NCBI RefSeq assembly: GCF_019399895.1 | Contig: NC_091876.1 | Span: 4,626,381-4,690,380 of the forward strand | From: Cardiocondyla obscurior | Taxonomy: Eukaryota > Arthropoda > Insecta > Hymenoptera > Formicidae | Direction: 5' to 3' | Length of the DNA stretch: 64,000 nucleotides | In this document: in pieces, positions 37,401-50,162 of the stretch | How positions within the stretch are numbered: position 1 is the stretch's first letter | Layout: every line of letters starts with the position of its first letter | Made by a program: the position numbers and the translations under genes | Notes under the pieces: model-generated | Told to the model about the DNA's origin: nothing | What the model saw: only the letters and a program-made list of their open reading frames with translations | Database searches by the model: none

Positions 37401-40400
37401 GCAGCGGCGGTTCGCGCTATCGTCGACATCGCAGATCCGATATATGAATTCGAGCGTGCCAGCTGGTCAGAAAAAGGAGAAACGCCACCCGCGTTTCTCA
37501 CGTTTCGCGGACCCGGAGAGATAACGCGTGGAAGAAATACGGGAAAAGAGCGACGAGCTGGGCGTCGGAGAGAGAACAAGGGGGTGTAAATGAGTGGACG
37601 ACTAACTTGACCGCGGCGGAATCTACACGTGGATCCCCTACTATTCTTCGGCTCGTATTGAGCCGTCTACCAGATACCTCGCTGCGCAAATCCGTTCCCT
37701 TGGCGAAAACGGTTCCGCACGCCTTTACCTCGTAGGCTGGGAAACCGCGCAGGATGAGAAACCGAGACGAACGGGGAGGAAGTATTATGCACGCGCGCGA
37801 GAGAGGACGACGCGACGGAGATGGAGGTCTTCGCGACCATGAATCAAGCACCTCTCCGCAGTTGTCCGGAGCGATTCTGGTGCCGGTCACCACCCCGCCG
37901 CAACTCAGAGAGAAGTTCACCGGTCACCACGTCTGCGGCGTCGCGTCGGACTTGTCCGTCGAGTTAGCCGAGGAAAATCGTTCGATAATTTCCTCCGAAA
38001 CTTTTCCTTCTCTGTCTTTTTTTTTTTATTATTTTTTTAATTTTTTTAAATCCCGGATTGGCTCCATTGATATCGAATAATTATTTTCCCTCGCTAATTA
38101 TTTTCAAGTAATGTTCATTAAATTTCGTTGGCGTTATTTATTGTCGCGCAAAATAATTAGAGCCACTGTTACAAAAGCTTTATCTTACTTGGGATCACAA
38201 TGCTTAGTTTGTGAAAGGGCGTTATTGTGCAGCACGTATCGTTTTAGTAACACGATGAAAAACGTTCGCGGTGGCGCAGATAGCATTTGCCGCGGAATTG
38301 TAACCTGTTTATTGTACCGAGGAGCACGGCTTCCGCGCCGTCCTCGGCGCATTGTCGGTATCCGCCGTGCATTTCCACGTATTACACTTTTATTACGCTT
38401 CCCACCGGCGAACAGTGTACCGATAATACTGGGATACGGGTCGTGACATTCACTGATTTTCATATATCACCATTTTAATCTCAGTCCATTTGTTGTAAAA
38501 CTCGGTTACTCGTTCGCACGGACGGGAAAGCGTATCCGAATCCGAGCTACGATACATATATACCGCGCGTTATTAGAATAATATGTGGATACCTGACGCG
38601 GCGAAAATATTTCACCCGAAAAGTCAAATAATTATGACGAACATCCGAATTTGCATTTACATCGTAACCGGTCTATCTCTACTACAGGCGGTTGTATTTC
38701 AAAGTTTCCTGCCTCGAAGGAGAAATCTTTCGGCGGAATAAAACCAAGTCTTGATAACGCGATCGATCATATTTAACCGTGAGTACAATGTAAAACGTCC
38801 TGCGAATACGACGATTACGGATTACGGATGCGGAGCGAGAATATCGATCGCGGAGGGGAACGCTTTAACTCGCGCGTTTAATATTCGAATTATCATCGAT
38901 ACGAATCAAGTCTAACAGATCTCTTTATACGTAATCTTGTACATCAAGAGGAGCCGCACTCTGGATCTGTTATCACATGCGCCGCATTTACATGGAACAT
39001 CCCGTTGCGTATTACGTTCCGTTCGTTATCTCCCGCGATTGTAATGGACGGATTTTCTCGGCTTCTCATTGCGAAATAGGATTATAAATAATAACAGATA
39101 TCGCACGCGCGATTAATCATTGTCTTGATTCATTTGTCGGTGATTCATCGTCACCGTCTCGCGAATAAAATTTTCTAATATAGTTCATAGATAAAATTAT
39201 AGATAAAGCTCTTGCACTATACGTGAGTCATATCTTGACGCGTCGTTTCTTTGTCGCGTATGTAATTATTTTTAGTTTTCCGTAAAAATAAAAATTTGTG
39301 ACGGAAAATCGAAAAGATGGTCGCGCTGGGAGAAATTAAAGACGGTAAAGTCGAAAATCTCGCTGCATGTCTGATACGATGTACGGCGAAATCCATTAAT
39401 TAAGGATAGTACTTCCTACTGGCGTCGATCCTTCGGACGGATTATGAGTTAGGACGGCGACAGCGTGTTTCAAGGACTTATGATAGCGAGGTGTTACTGT
39501 TGATAAGGGTAAATGAAAGGTAATCCGACACTTCGGGTCGCATATAGTCTCCAGAAACGTATTTTTCTACGAAACTTGGACGTAAATTGAACACCGAGAT
39601 ATTGGCTTAAGGCGATAATTCGATAAGAACAAGAACCATATGTTGCTGAGACACTTAATGAAACTCTCATCAATTGCAATTTCGTTTTTTTTCTTTTTTT
39701 ATATTTTTGCGTCACGCGTGAAGTAATAGAATTGTTTGCAACAGCGATATAATTAGAACAATGAAATATATACATTAATATACAATGAAGGGAATATAAA
39801 ATAAAAATTATGATAAAACAGAAATAATAAATTATCTTTTGACAAGAGGTCCACATGTATGTGCGCGGTGCGAATAATCTGCCTAACGAATACGGCGACA
39901 AAAATTTTTTTATAGTTAATTAAGTACAATGAATTGATATGTGTATTATAAAAATATATCTGTACGTATTCTCCGCGCGAGGAATATTCGGCGCGTCAAT
40001 TATAATATGCAGGACGATGGCGAGAAGACCACGTGTGTCCGCGAATCTCGTACGCCGCCGAAAAGTTGCCGTGGATCCCAGGCGGCGTTAGCGATCGGTC
40101 GCCGGCTGTCGCGAGCGAGAAGAATAATGCGGAGAGTAGGACAGCTAATGCGTTGACCTACTTTCGGACCAACCTCAACCTTTACACCACTGAGTGGCCT
40201 GTCGTCTGTGAGTCCGTACACCGAGCGCGCGATCCGCGATCGCTACCGAGATTGCCGTAAGTCGCGCGCGCGAAATTACGACGCCGTCCGCGCTGCCGAA
40301 CTCGTCGCTCGCCCGCCCAAATCTTTTAACTTGAATACATCACGATTTTTACAAGTATATTAAATCTTTTTTTTTTCTTTATGTTTGTACATTTATTTTC

Positions 40401-40421
40401 TTCTATCTTTTTAGTCTTTGT

Positions 40422-40459
40422 TTTACGCTTCTTATACGGGTTTACGCTTCTTATACGGG
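40422..40459. repeat. Perfect tandem duplication of a 19-mer
   Basis: TTTACGCTTCTTATACGGG occurs twice head to tail with no mismatch (40,422-40,440 and 40,441-40,459). A second, 11-nt direct duplication (ATGATTATTCA) follows at 40,570-40,591. The perfect identity suggests recent replication slippage. Confidence 0.9.
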
Positions 40460-43400
40460 AAGACAATTTACGTATGAGATGCCCGGGAGTGTTAGAAGTT
40501 AACGAAAACTAGGTTACTTCTCGTACAGATTCGCTCCTTTGCTTGGTTCGTTAAGACTTCGCTTGACGAATGATTATTCAATGATTATTCAATGTCGAAC
40601 TATAAACAAGGCGTTCTATTTACACGCTCGATGGCAGCCAACGAGAGCGGATGCGCTTTCAACGGGCTCGCTCTGCCGACACCAGAGATCCTCTGACGGA
40701 AACCACGAGCTGTGAACTAAACCGGTAAGCACTATGCGAATCCACCTTTGAGTGCTCTACCTCCTTCTGCACATCTCTCGGCATTACCTGTCCTCTTCTA
40801 CCAATTCTGTTCGCGCGGTTGCTATTGCTATTGAAAATCGGACAAGTACCGTTGACCTGATTCCGCTAACGTCGTTCCAGTGTTACCCACCGTCACTTCC
40901 ATCCGCTATTCTCCGCTAAACGTTGCCCTACCCGATTAGCTCGGATGTAATTAAAATTCGCAGACAAGTGCCCACGCGCGCGCTCTCTCTTAACTTTTCA
41001 TCGAGAATAAAGCTAATCGGTCGGTCGTGAAAATCCAGCCTTTCGCCGGGCTTGCTTGCAAGCAGCATCAGAGACAGTATGTATTTTTCGTATTTCGTTT
41101 ACTTGGGCGAAATCGTCGTAACGAACCGTACCCTTGTTAATACGGGCGGGTTTGAATTATTCGTTAGCTTATAGTAGATGGAACTTTACGAGGCAACACG
41201 TGTAACGTACGGAGAGTTTGCGCCGCCTTACACTCGGCAGAACCAGGTGGTACGCGAATTACCGGCGTAAATACATTAAGTCCTAAGGGTCCCTTATTAA
41301 TCCATAAATTAATTCCCTTGAACGATGGCGTTCTCTTGGTGCCCGCCCAAGGCCTCAGCCGGGCCCTCGTAATCTCGGTAAGTCGAGTTAACTCTATCGC
41401 GGGGTATCAGCTGTAACCTCGTCGTTCGGATTTTTCGAGCCTCGACGGACGGAGATAGATATTTTCTTTTTTTTTCTTTTCTTTTATTTCTGCGCAAAAT
41501 TGCTGAATCCCGGCCGCCAGTCGGCATCGGGCCGATCAGAAGTGTCTATGTAGATAACGCGAGCAATTCATTACTGCACACCTATAGTCGATAATTGCAT
41601 TTTCAGGCCATTTTACTAAAACGCTCGTCTCCAACGCCTGTCTCGACGGGAAAAGCCCTAACGCTCTTCGCCAGCCCCGTGCGAAAGCAGGGAGCGAGGC
41701 ATAGGGTCGAGAGGGGAACGAGTAACTGCATTAACCTTTCTGCTACCCCGCAGAGAGGCGGCGAGAGTCGAAGAGTAGCTGTGATAGAGTATGAGCGAGG
41801 CAAGAGAGAGACGAGACCAAAGAGAACGAGAGAGAGAGAGATAGAAGGAGGGGGAGGGAATAAAAGAAGTAAGCTTGAAAATATACGACGTCGCTCGAAC
41901 CAAGCACGAGCGTCACTCCTGTCACGTCCACGCTTAATTATGTTCAATGATTTTGAACAGCAGGCCTCTAAGCGAATCTCAAATCTGATTTTCATGCCCG
42001 CCTACGTCTTACACCGTCCTTTTAAATATTTTTTCGCGTCTCGCGACAGTTAATTTATCGAATTCCCCTTCCCGGAGATACTGATTTACTTTAACATTGT
42101 TATCGCGCTACGTGTATAAGTAAAAATCGGATAACTGTTCCGATAACGGGGGAAAATACGCGAGAGGAAAATTCGGATGACGAGCCGAGGAGGGAAACGG
42201 ATAATCGTACGAAGGCATTGTTATAATACAAATGACTCCGTTCTGCGAATACCGTCGTGATATGCATAATTTATCGCGGGCGCAAAATTGGGATGGGATA
42301 CCGCGCCGAATGAAGATTCAACGAGGCGAACGTTGGGAAAATGTGGCGGCGATTCGACGTACGAGTTCGCGCGGAATTCGTGATGTGTATAAATAAAAAG
42401 TTCGAATTAAAACTTGAAACGATAAGTTTGCTCAGCCCCGCGCGCAGCGTGCTCGCTCCACTTAATCTCGTCCCGGCTTAAGTCTGTGGTTTTATACTCC
42501 GCGGCCTGGCAATCGCGCGGCTCGAGATTATCGTGAGTAATGCACCAGATACGCGCATACGCTTTATGTAAATTTGAGATTGTTTCGTTACCGTCGAGAC
42601 TCGTCGAACTTTCTTCGGTAGCGTGTCTCGCGGTTTTGGTCTCGCGAAAGATGTTTAACTTTCGCGACACGGAGATGCGTTTCAAGAAAACAGGCGTTTC
42701 TTGCTATTTATCGGGAGTGCGCCGGAAATACGCTGTGAGATTTTAAAACCCCGCTCTCTGCGCTATCAGGTGTAACGATTAATTCGCCCGAGCTTACTTT
42801 CGCGTATCGATATTCCGGTCGTCGCTGCAGCGTCGGATTTTATCGGACTCACGGTTTTACGTCGCGACCGCAGAGCATCGCGATGTTTCGCCCGTCGCAC
42901 TCTCCTCCCGAACATGGTTTTGCGGGCACGAATTATTAACCGCAGTCGTGATTGCCACTTGTTTTGGATGGGCCCGGGTTGTCAGTATATCACGGTTACT
43001 ATAAAATCGGTCGAAAGGGAGAAAATGGAAATCAAAATTTTATTTCATCTATTTTGCGAGAAAAAAAAAGCACGGCTATTGATCTAACTCGTCTCAGCTT
43101 AAAAAAAAATTTTTTTTCTTCGTTATTGAACCGAGGTTAGATAGATGAACAGCGAGCGAAGTCATACAGTGCCGCGTAAGGAATAATTTCTTTAAATAAT
43201 CAATTTTTTTTAAATCTTGGCTGCTGAAGAAGCGCACGCCAGCATACGTGTGCTCTTTGATTAAGTGATCGTTAAGCCGTCCTTATTAAGTCTCGTTTCG
43301 TTAAAAGTTTCAAAGACCCACAACGTCTCGCTAAATCCGTTACACGGAGCCCTGTGGCTGAGGGATTTTTTTTTTTCTCTTTTTTTTTAGCAAGCGTAAA

Positions 43401-44548
43401 GCACGAGGGTTTGTAAGAGTACAGCAACGCGATGGGCTGCGAATTAGCTGCTTAAACCGCACCGGCTCTCTCTCATCCGGCTCTCTGAATTTAATTACAA
43501 TTAATAATCTGCCGTCCCGGCGTCGTAGAAACGATTCGAGGTGATACCTTGGGAACCCGCGTACAGCGCCGGATTACTTTACGCTTCGCTGGGACTTCAA
43601 AAGCGTGTCTAAGCGGTCGGCTCTTTCCACTTACCGCGTCTCCGGATTCTGATTAGCCGCGCTATCGCTCGAAGACTTTTTCTTGAAGCCTTGGCACCGT
43701 GAAACGGACGGTTTTACCGCGTGTAACGACACGATTACAATCTCGGCCCGTGATTGCGAGAAGCGAGGAGAATTACGTAACTCTCTCTCTCTCTCTCTCG
43801 GCCCAGCGAGCTCTCCGGGTTCTGAATATTACGGCGAAATTCGGTGTTATACAGAGTTGACGTGATAAATCGCTTTATTCTCATTGGAAATTGCTATGCT
43901 CCTGGAATCTTCGCCTCGCGCAGCCGATGTTCGGTAATTATAACGGTATCAAATTGCAATCTAATTACCTTCATCCGCTTCGATTATGTAATACGTATTT
44001 CTATTGTATATATAGGTACAGAATGGCGTTATCGATGTGGATGATTACGGCTCATACGATCGTATCGATATTTCGTAATGTGTAACGTTACGTGAGGGCG
44101 AACGCTTACAAATACGGTAGCATAATGCGATTGATTTCGCTTTACTTCACGCAATATCGGCGGCAATTACGCGGCCGATGGAGCATATGATGCACAAAGA
44201 GCTTGCAATTAATGACAAATTATAAGCTAAGGATTATGAATTAAATATGTGGAAAATAAGTCGAGGTGGGTCGCGTGACTTGAGCAATTCTATCATGTCG
44301 CTAACCGAGATCGTTCACCCTAAACGCAGCGATCAAGGAAATGCCTTCGGTGTTTCGCGCCAAGTGATTTAATCGCTTCGAATTCAAGCCATACTTCGAT
44401 CCGACGTATATATTTCAATTATTTTGATTTCGCGTCGCGTAAAATGTGCACGATAGGTAAATGTGCATTTTTATTGCGCCACGTGTGCTCGAGTAACGCT
44501 CGTAAGCTTCTCTCTTTCTCTGCATTTGGTGCGAGTTGACGATGTCTT

Positions 44549-44580
44549 ATGTACGTACGTATGTACGTACGTATGTACGT
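44549..44580. repeat. (TACG)n-type microsatellite
   Basis: Repeated GTACGTACGTAT units, palindromic in nature. Frames through it read Thr-Tyr-Val repeats and are not genes. Confidence 0.9.
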
Positions 44581-46364
44581 TCCATCTGCCAGCGTCCCTG
44601 CCTTCCTCCCGCGGAAATAAGACGAGATTGCGATCCGAGGAATCTCATATAGCCACGTGACTGACAATAAGGACACCGGGACTCGTTGATTCTGAGCTCA
44701 ATACGCGCCGTTATAAGCATCGTCGCGATATGCGACGCGGAGATCTCATTAAGATTGCACATATCAGACGGCGTAATCACATCGCGAATTCATTACGAGA
44801 TTACACGTGTAAGTCTGGCTCGAAACTTTTTTTTTTTTTTTTTTTCTTACATTTTTTTCTTTGCTCCTTGAATTACACCGGCGGGCGATAACGAAAAATA
44901 GAAAACTCGCTTTTTCGCGCGAACGTTTCGCGTCCTCGAACCGGTGTCCCTTGCGTTATGAGAAGGAAACGCTGACTCTTCGTGTTCTCGTTCTTTGTGT
45001 CGCATAGTCTGGCGCGCAATTTTACACCTATTACAATTTAACGCGCCCGTCGCCGGTCGGCACGTGCATCACGTACAAGTGTAACCGTCGCTTTTATAGC
45101 GGCGTCGTGCATTAAATGTTCGTACATGTACCGTGGGGCATCGTAACCTTAAGGGATATCCGCTACAATGCATTCGTATGCATGATAAATTGCATGGTAA
45201 AAGACAGACACCGGTGCGTTCTCTCGTTCCCTTAGGGACGACGCACCGTATATAGAAGGATGCTTAAAAAATTTATCGACGAATTGATCACGCACGCACG
45301 ATAACGAAATCACCAAACGGCTGTTTAATTGTTAATTCGAAAGCGTTACGTTGAATATGTAATATTAACCGAGTACCTGAGAGCAAAAGGAAACGAAGTC
45401 GCAATTATACTTATCTTTTCGACTAATTATGCGAGCGGGGGGATACTTATCGCGAATAAGATTACGCATATTAAACGAGCGCATGGCGCTTCGCTCCCTT
45501 TGAATTTCACGGCAGACGAGAAAATGTTATCTCATTCCTCTTATTCTATGAGTCGGATGCTGCCTCGGGTATGCTATTAACGATTATGCGCACGGTAGTA
45601 GTGTGACTGCTGCTTTTTCCGCGTGCAGAAATGTAGCGATTAATTAAGTTTACGTGACTGACGAAGAGGGTCATTAATACGCGCCGTACGCTGCTACGAA
45701 ACGTCGTGAGACTTAAAAAGTTTATTTTTCTTTTCTCATTTTTTTTTTTCTACTCCGATCGTAATTCAATTTTGCTTACAATATATTGGTAATGACGATA
45801 TTAAATTAATAACGAGCGGCTGGGCAGGATCAAGAGAAAGATGTTCGAGAAAAGATAGAAAATGATAGATCCCCGAGTAACACAATATTGTTAGAGCATG
45901 ATATATTTCAGATGCAATGAGAGTCAAGAATATGCCGCATTACGTGCTGTTAGTAGTAAATTGATAGATGCGCGCAAATGACTAGCTCCTTCACATAAAC
46001 AAGACATTAACGCGCCAAACAGCTGGATAATGGCTTTCCATCCATCGACCGTTTGCCCGTCGTATCCTCGCGAGTCAAAAAGGAATCTCCAGGAGGGTGA
46101 AGAGAGGAAGTTAGTTAATGCGAAAATAACAAATCGGGGGATGAATCATACTCGAGCTGACTGCCCCTGGGCACGTGAGGGTGGAGATATTTCGGACGGT
46201 TGAAAGGCGTACCGGTCTATATTCTGTCGGCTTAAATGGATTTCAAGAAGACAACTACAACGCTGTTCGCGCATTTTGTTCATATTAAAAGAAACCGCAC
46301 GCACGCTATTTTTTAAAGGACCCTAATTACAAATTACGAAAGAAAAAAAAATGATGCGACTTAC

Positions 46365-46403
46365 CAATCTGCATACAGCGGAGTTGTAAAAATCTGCCGG
46401 TGG
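46365..46403 (-). CDS. Cassette B exon 4: probable main start codon, Met-Gln-Ile
   Basis: A 39-nt exon with acceptor TTATGTTACAG at 46,404 and donor CAGATTG|GTAAGTCGC at 46,364. The ATG is at 46,374, followed by CAG ATT G. It is the counterpart of the exon at 12,643-12,600, with a 5-nt length difference confined to the part before the ATG. Both would splice in the same phase to a shared next exon. Confidence 0.6.
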
Positions 46404-46530
46404 CTGTAACATAAAACGGAACATATTAATGTAGACATGCCATTGTATTAATTAATAAAATTAATAAGAAAAAAAAGAGTCAAAGTTTTTTTTTTTATAA
46501 AGATTTTATTTTAAAAAAATGGATGCTTAC

Positions 46531-46814
46531 TTAAAAGTTGCTCCGCCGATGCAAGATGCCCCCCGGGCCTGCTCCTCCTCTCAGATGGGACGTGTCGAGT
46601 CATCCTTCCGCGCACAAGTCACTCGCGAACACCCCGACCGTGATTTTACAATTCCCGAAAATTACTGATCACTTTCGCGCGTTATATTTCGGCACTCCCG
46701 TAATAAAATAATCGTCAAAAAAACGTCCGGTAACTAGCGGCACTCCCGAAACGACCGACGAACCGGCTGCGGTTCGTTTAATAATTAATGTCGGCGATAA
46801 CAGCACTGTAATTT
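46531..46814 (-). other. Cassette B exon 3
   Basis: A 284-nt exon with acceptor CTTCTGTTACAG at 46,815 and donor CTTTTAA|GTAAGCATC at 46,530. After a short coding end it contains the conserved hairpin (46,758-46,777), the 62-nt block identical to A (46,591-46,652), and a terminal repeated unit (46,531-46,584) that is 2 nt shorter than the A copy. The 2-nt difference breaks the reading frame, so this copy of the unit is not protein-coding in both genes. Confidence 0.7.
46758..46777 (-). promoter_or_regulatory. Conserved RNA hairpin in leader B exon 3
   Basis: ACGAACCG, loop CAGC, CGGTTCGT, identical to cassette A and placed directly after the TAA of the small frame. Retention of both stem arms in two otherwise diverged copies supports a functional RNA structure. 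Confidence 0.6.
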
Positions 46815-47103
46815 CTGTAACAGAAGAAAAATACAAAATGAAAATTAGTGATATGCTATAAATCAAGTCAGTTAAAGAAAAAAAAATTCTATACGCGTTT
46901 CTAAACCATTTATCAATTAAATAATAAAATAAAAATTTCCTATCATCGAAGAAGCAATATTTTATTAATTTTATCTAAAGCCGAAATGATCTTTTTTATT
47001 TCTTACCTTCGAGTTGCTCCGTCGATGCCTGATGCCTTTCCGAGGCCTCCTCCTCCTCTCAGAGTGTCTGGAATTGGGATGCGGTACTTCAGCTTCTTCT
47101 TAT
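46778..47103 (-). CDS. Cassette B peptide frame, no visible AUG
   Basis: The frame is 47,103-47,007 joined to 46,814-46,778. It reads KKKLKYRIPIPDT, then LRGGGGLGKASGIDGATR, then R from a split codon, then NYSAVIADINY and a stop: 43 residues from the first full codon. It is homologous to the small ORF of cassette A in the central glycine-rich block, but the N-terminal and C-terminal parts differ. An ATG is absent from the joined exons upstream, and the exon-1 junction places a TAA just before. It therefore needs an unseen upstream exon, a non-AUG start, or has lost translation. Intron retention would give an open frame into the intron, also without ATG. Confidence 0.4.
47007..47103 (-). other. 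Cassette B exon 2
   Basis: A 97-nt exon with acceptor TTTCTGTTTCAG at 47,104 and donor CGAAG|GTAAGAAAT at 47,006. The last 56 nt (47,062-47,007) are the repeated unit. It is one nucleotide shorter than the unit in A exon 2 near the donor, so the two genes enter exon 3 in different phases and have different C-termini. Confidence 0.75.
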
Positions 47104-47445
47104 CTGAAACAGAAACGGGAAAAACGATTATTAAATGACGATATTTGTCGGTGCGTCTGAATTGCGTGTTCGACCAGCAGCCAGCGTGCTCAATGTTCAC
47201 GTGAATTACCACGCAATGTTTTGGGTCGCGACCGCTGTTCAATCTCGCCCGCTTCACACCTTTACGCGTCGCATAATGGAATTTATACCGAATTTTTAAC
47301 TATTCAATACGTCGCTCTGCTCGTTCGATCGGATTGCTCGGAGCTTGGCTTAAAGAGCCAAGTCTACAGCGAGTCTACAACGATTGTTCAACGAGATAGA
47401 TAACCGCCCGGGTGACGTACGCACGTAAACGAGGATCGTACTTAC

Positions 47446-47580
47446 TTTAAAGGGACGAAAACTGCTTGCCCGTATTCTCCGTGTGAAGAGAAGGGTGAAA
47501 GATGCGATTCCTGCCGGGATACGTCTCCGTAGATCGAATAATTATCTGACTTCCGGTGCGACCGCGTGCTCTCTTAACTA
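47446..47580 (-). other. Cassette B exon 1 (5' leader, start approximate)
   Basis: It ends CCCTTTAAA|GTAAGTACG at 47,446. In contrast to A, which ends TTAAT, it ends AAA, so splicing to exon 2 does not create an ATG. No ATG occurs anywhere in the about 100 nt upstream of this donor on this strand. Confidence 0.5.
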
Positions 47581-47660
47581 CGTGCTCTATAGTCTACCTG
47601 TGCCGAATGAATGAGGTGGGGGAAGCACGTAGCTCGCGCTCACCGCTAGCCGCCTACCGC
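47560..47660 (-). promoter_or_regulatory. Putative promoter of cassette B
   Basis: The segment at 47,616-47,643 carries GTGAGCGCGAGC, TACGTGC and TTCCCCCAC, the same ordered elements found upstream of cassette A, though more closely packed and without the TATA-like GGTATATT. The transcription start is not determined but should fall between here and about 47,500. Confidence 0.4.
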
Positions 47661-49276
47661 TCGCATCCCCACCACCCATCTCCCTACCTACCTACCCCCG
47701 CGCTCCCCTTGTACGTCTCACATATGCAGATAAAAATCTTGACGATTTAATTTTCGATTATACATATATTCCATTATTAAAAACGAGATAATAGTTTAGT
47801 AATAAATCAGGCGGCATGAGACGTAAGATGTTTTCTCGTTTAGTACCGAACGTAACGCAAACAGAAACGAGTGCATTTTACAGGCGAGCACCTATTATGC
47901 AGGTCGCGTTTATTGCGTCATTAACAAATTATATGAGACGGCGATAAGAGACGAAATAAACTTGAGCGTATAAAGAGATTTATGGTACGAACGAGGGCGG
48001 CAACGAAAGAATATAAGACGACTCTCTCACGGCTTCTTGTACCGCGGCGTATCACCGATAAGTTTACGGCCTTGTTGACTGCACGCTCTTTTCCGACTGA
48101 CTTCCGCAATAGAGACGCCACGAGAGACGGACGAGACGTAAACGCCTCACTTATTTCCTGATTCCCGAGCTGTTATCGTGCCGTTTAAGAATTCGCGGTT
48201 CTTCCGGTAACGGCGGCGAAGACGCCGCTGCAGCGATACTTGATGGCGGACGATGATTTATTGGCTTAGCTCGTCAGGCCAGATATTCCATTTTCTTGCT
48301 CGCGGCCCTGCGGGGAAATCTGAGAGCCACTTTTGCTATCGAGCGTAGTGACCGTAATTTTTCATGGCTGTTTCGACGATCTTTTCATTGGTATACAAGA
48401 TATTAGACCGGACAATCCGGCCGTATTATCGTTTTTCATGTTGCGCGATATTGCATTTTTTTTTTTTTCTTTCTATGCGTTCGCGAAGATGAGATGTATC
48501 TCGGGACGGACACGCTGAAGACGCCGTCGTGATTTCGAATAAAGTTTTAGCTTAAAAAAATATTTATGCAAATTTGCAAATCACCTTTGCGCGAAAACTT
48601 AGAATTTATGTAATTATGAATTTACTTTCATGCAAATGCTGTGTTTTACGTCGAACAGTTGTATATAAAGCGGGTATTACGCGCGGGCGTATGGGCGCAT
48701 TTATATTTTATATAATTACGAAAAGCGAGCGTATATACGTATAATAATTTCCTTTTTTTTTCTTTCTTTCTTTTCGTCTTACAAGTTTAATGAAAGACAT
48801 CCGTCGAAATCTCGTTTTCAAGAAGGGACCTTTGAGAGCTGCTTACAAGAACATAACAAAGAACAAATGTTTCGCTTAGGGAACGAGTGTACGCTTTAAT
48901 ATTTTTAAAGTACATCGAATCCTTTGGTAGGAATCTTTTCACTAACGAAGCAGCATCAGAGCGATAGGTCGAAGAGCGGAATAAGATGCTCCGGCGAAGA
49001 AAGCTTTAACGAAGGTCGGCAGAAATTCGAGGAGGAAAAGAACGAGACGAAAAGACCGATGGGAAGTTCGGGACTATCGAGTTGAGAAAACAAAGGGAGG
49101 TTTATTCGTTGCAAATTAATCGGGTTAATTTACGATCTAATGGCACATTGATTAATACAAATGCACTTCGCACAATGATAAATCCTACCTTTATTGCGTC
49201 ACCTTATTGTTCCGAACTTGAAAACGGAATCTCTGAATGTTCCGCTATAATTTAAGAACGCTCCGTTATCGCTTAA

Positions 49277-49300
49277 TTTTTTTTTTTTTTTTTTTTTTTT
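49277..49300. repeat. Poly-T run
   Basis: A 24-nt T tract. It is simple sequence, and no element boundaries were seen. Confidence 0.9.
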
Positions 49301-50162
49301 ACCGCGCAAAAATTTCACTTTCCAGCCTTCGGGAGCCTTCGCGAGTCCTTTGCAAAATGTTTAATTTATTTTCCACGCCAAATAAGAATCATTTCCGATG
49401 AAGACTTAATAGGATTATTACAAAAATGTTTTGCGATTAGCAACACAGTTATATCGCGTTACGAATTAAAGCAGCATGAAGAAATAATGGCGCGAACAGA
49501 ATTATTCATTTATTTAACGACTCCCCGGCAAGTTGATAAATAGCGCTGGAAGATTAATCAGCCATTTCTCACCAATCTTCATTTGGAATAATTATAAATG
49601 CAAGATGAGTAATGCCACCCCTTATTCTCCAAAATCCATTTCATACTTTATCGTTCTCTGTAACGTTAAGAGAAGCTTTCGCGCCTTACATTATACAGGC
49701 TTTTTCAAAATAAAAACCGAGAGCGGGCACGCAACGTGGGACGTTGCATTCAATGAGCGCTATTCCTCATCGTTTAATGCCGTTTTTTTTTTTCCTTTTT
49801 TTTGTTCTTCGTGTCGTATAACGCAGAGGTACAATTTCGGGCTCTGCGGGATCAGCGGAGTCGCTCTAGAAGAAGAATAGCCAATAATACTTTTTCATTA
49901 AGCCGCGAGCTAGGATTACCGCGTCTATTGAGACTGGGCACCGAAGCAATCAAATTATATTCCCAGCGCAATCAGCTTTGGGAAAAAGCAGAGAAAAAGC
50001 GAGAGAGAGAGGGGGAGGTAGGGAGAAGGGGAGAGGAAAAGTATCGGTGGACAGAGGCGAAAAATGAAAAGGCACGGATACAAACGGGGAAAGAGAACGC
50101 GACGGATAAATTCATCAAACTCGCGATATCGCCGCGGTCTTCGAGCGATAGAAGTATTTCAG

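Larger units (their letters stand above)
27810..46290. other. Noncoding stretch between 27.8 kb and cassette B
   Basis: No supported exon was found. Isolated strong donor-like sites occur, for example GGAG|GTAAGTCG on the minus strand near 33,905, but the upstream sequence has stops in all frames before a usable acceptor. Features noted are an inverted repeat at 34,452-34,490, tandem duplications at 40,422-40,459 and 40,570-40,591, a GA-rich tract near 41,814-41,860, and a TACG repeat at 44,549-44,580. If A and B belong to one gene, this stretch is the intron separating its two alternative leaders. Confidence 0.55.
46300..47720 (-). other. Leader cassette B: duplicate of cassette A
   Basis: On the minus strand: exon 1 ending at 47,446, exon 2 at 47,103-47,007, exon 3 at 46,814-46,531 and exon 4 at 46,403-46,365. 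The introns are 342, 192 and 127 nt, against 102, 97 and 123 nt in A. The donors read GTAAGTACG, GTAAGAAAT, GTAAGCATC and GTAAGTCGC. Exons align with those of A while most intron sequence does not, which points to selection on the spliced product. The two cassettes are about 34 kb apart in the same orientation. They are interpreted as alternative leaders of one gene; independent paralogues or a repeat family remain possible. Confidence 0.75.

Noticed and set aside
39494..39901. 135-codon minus-strand frame with a hydrophobic segment
   Set aside because: A/T-rich composition accounts for the hydrophobic codons; no splice context or family resemblance.
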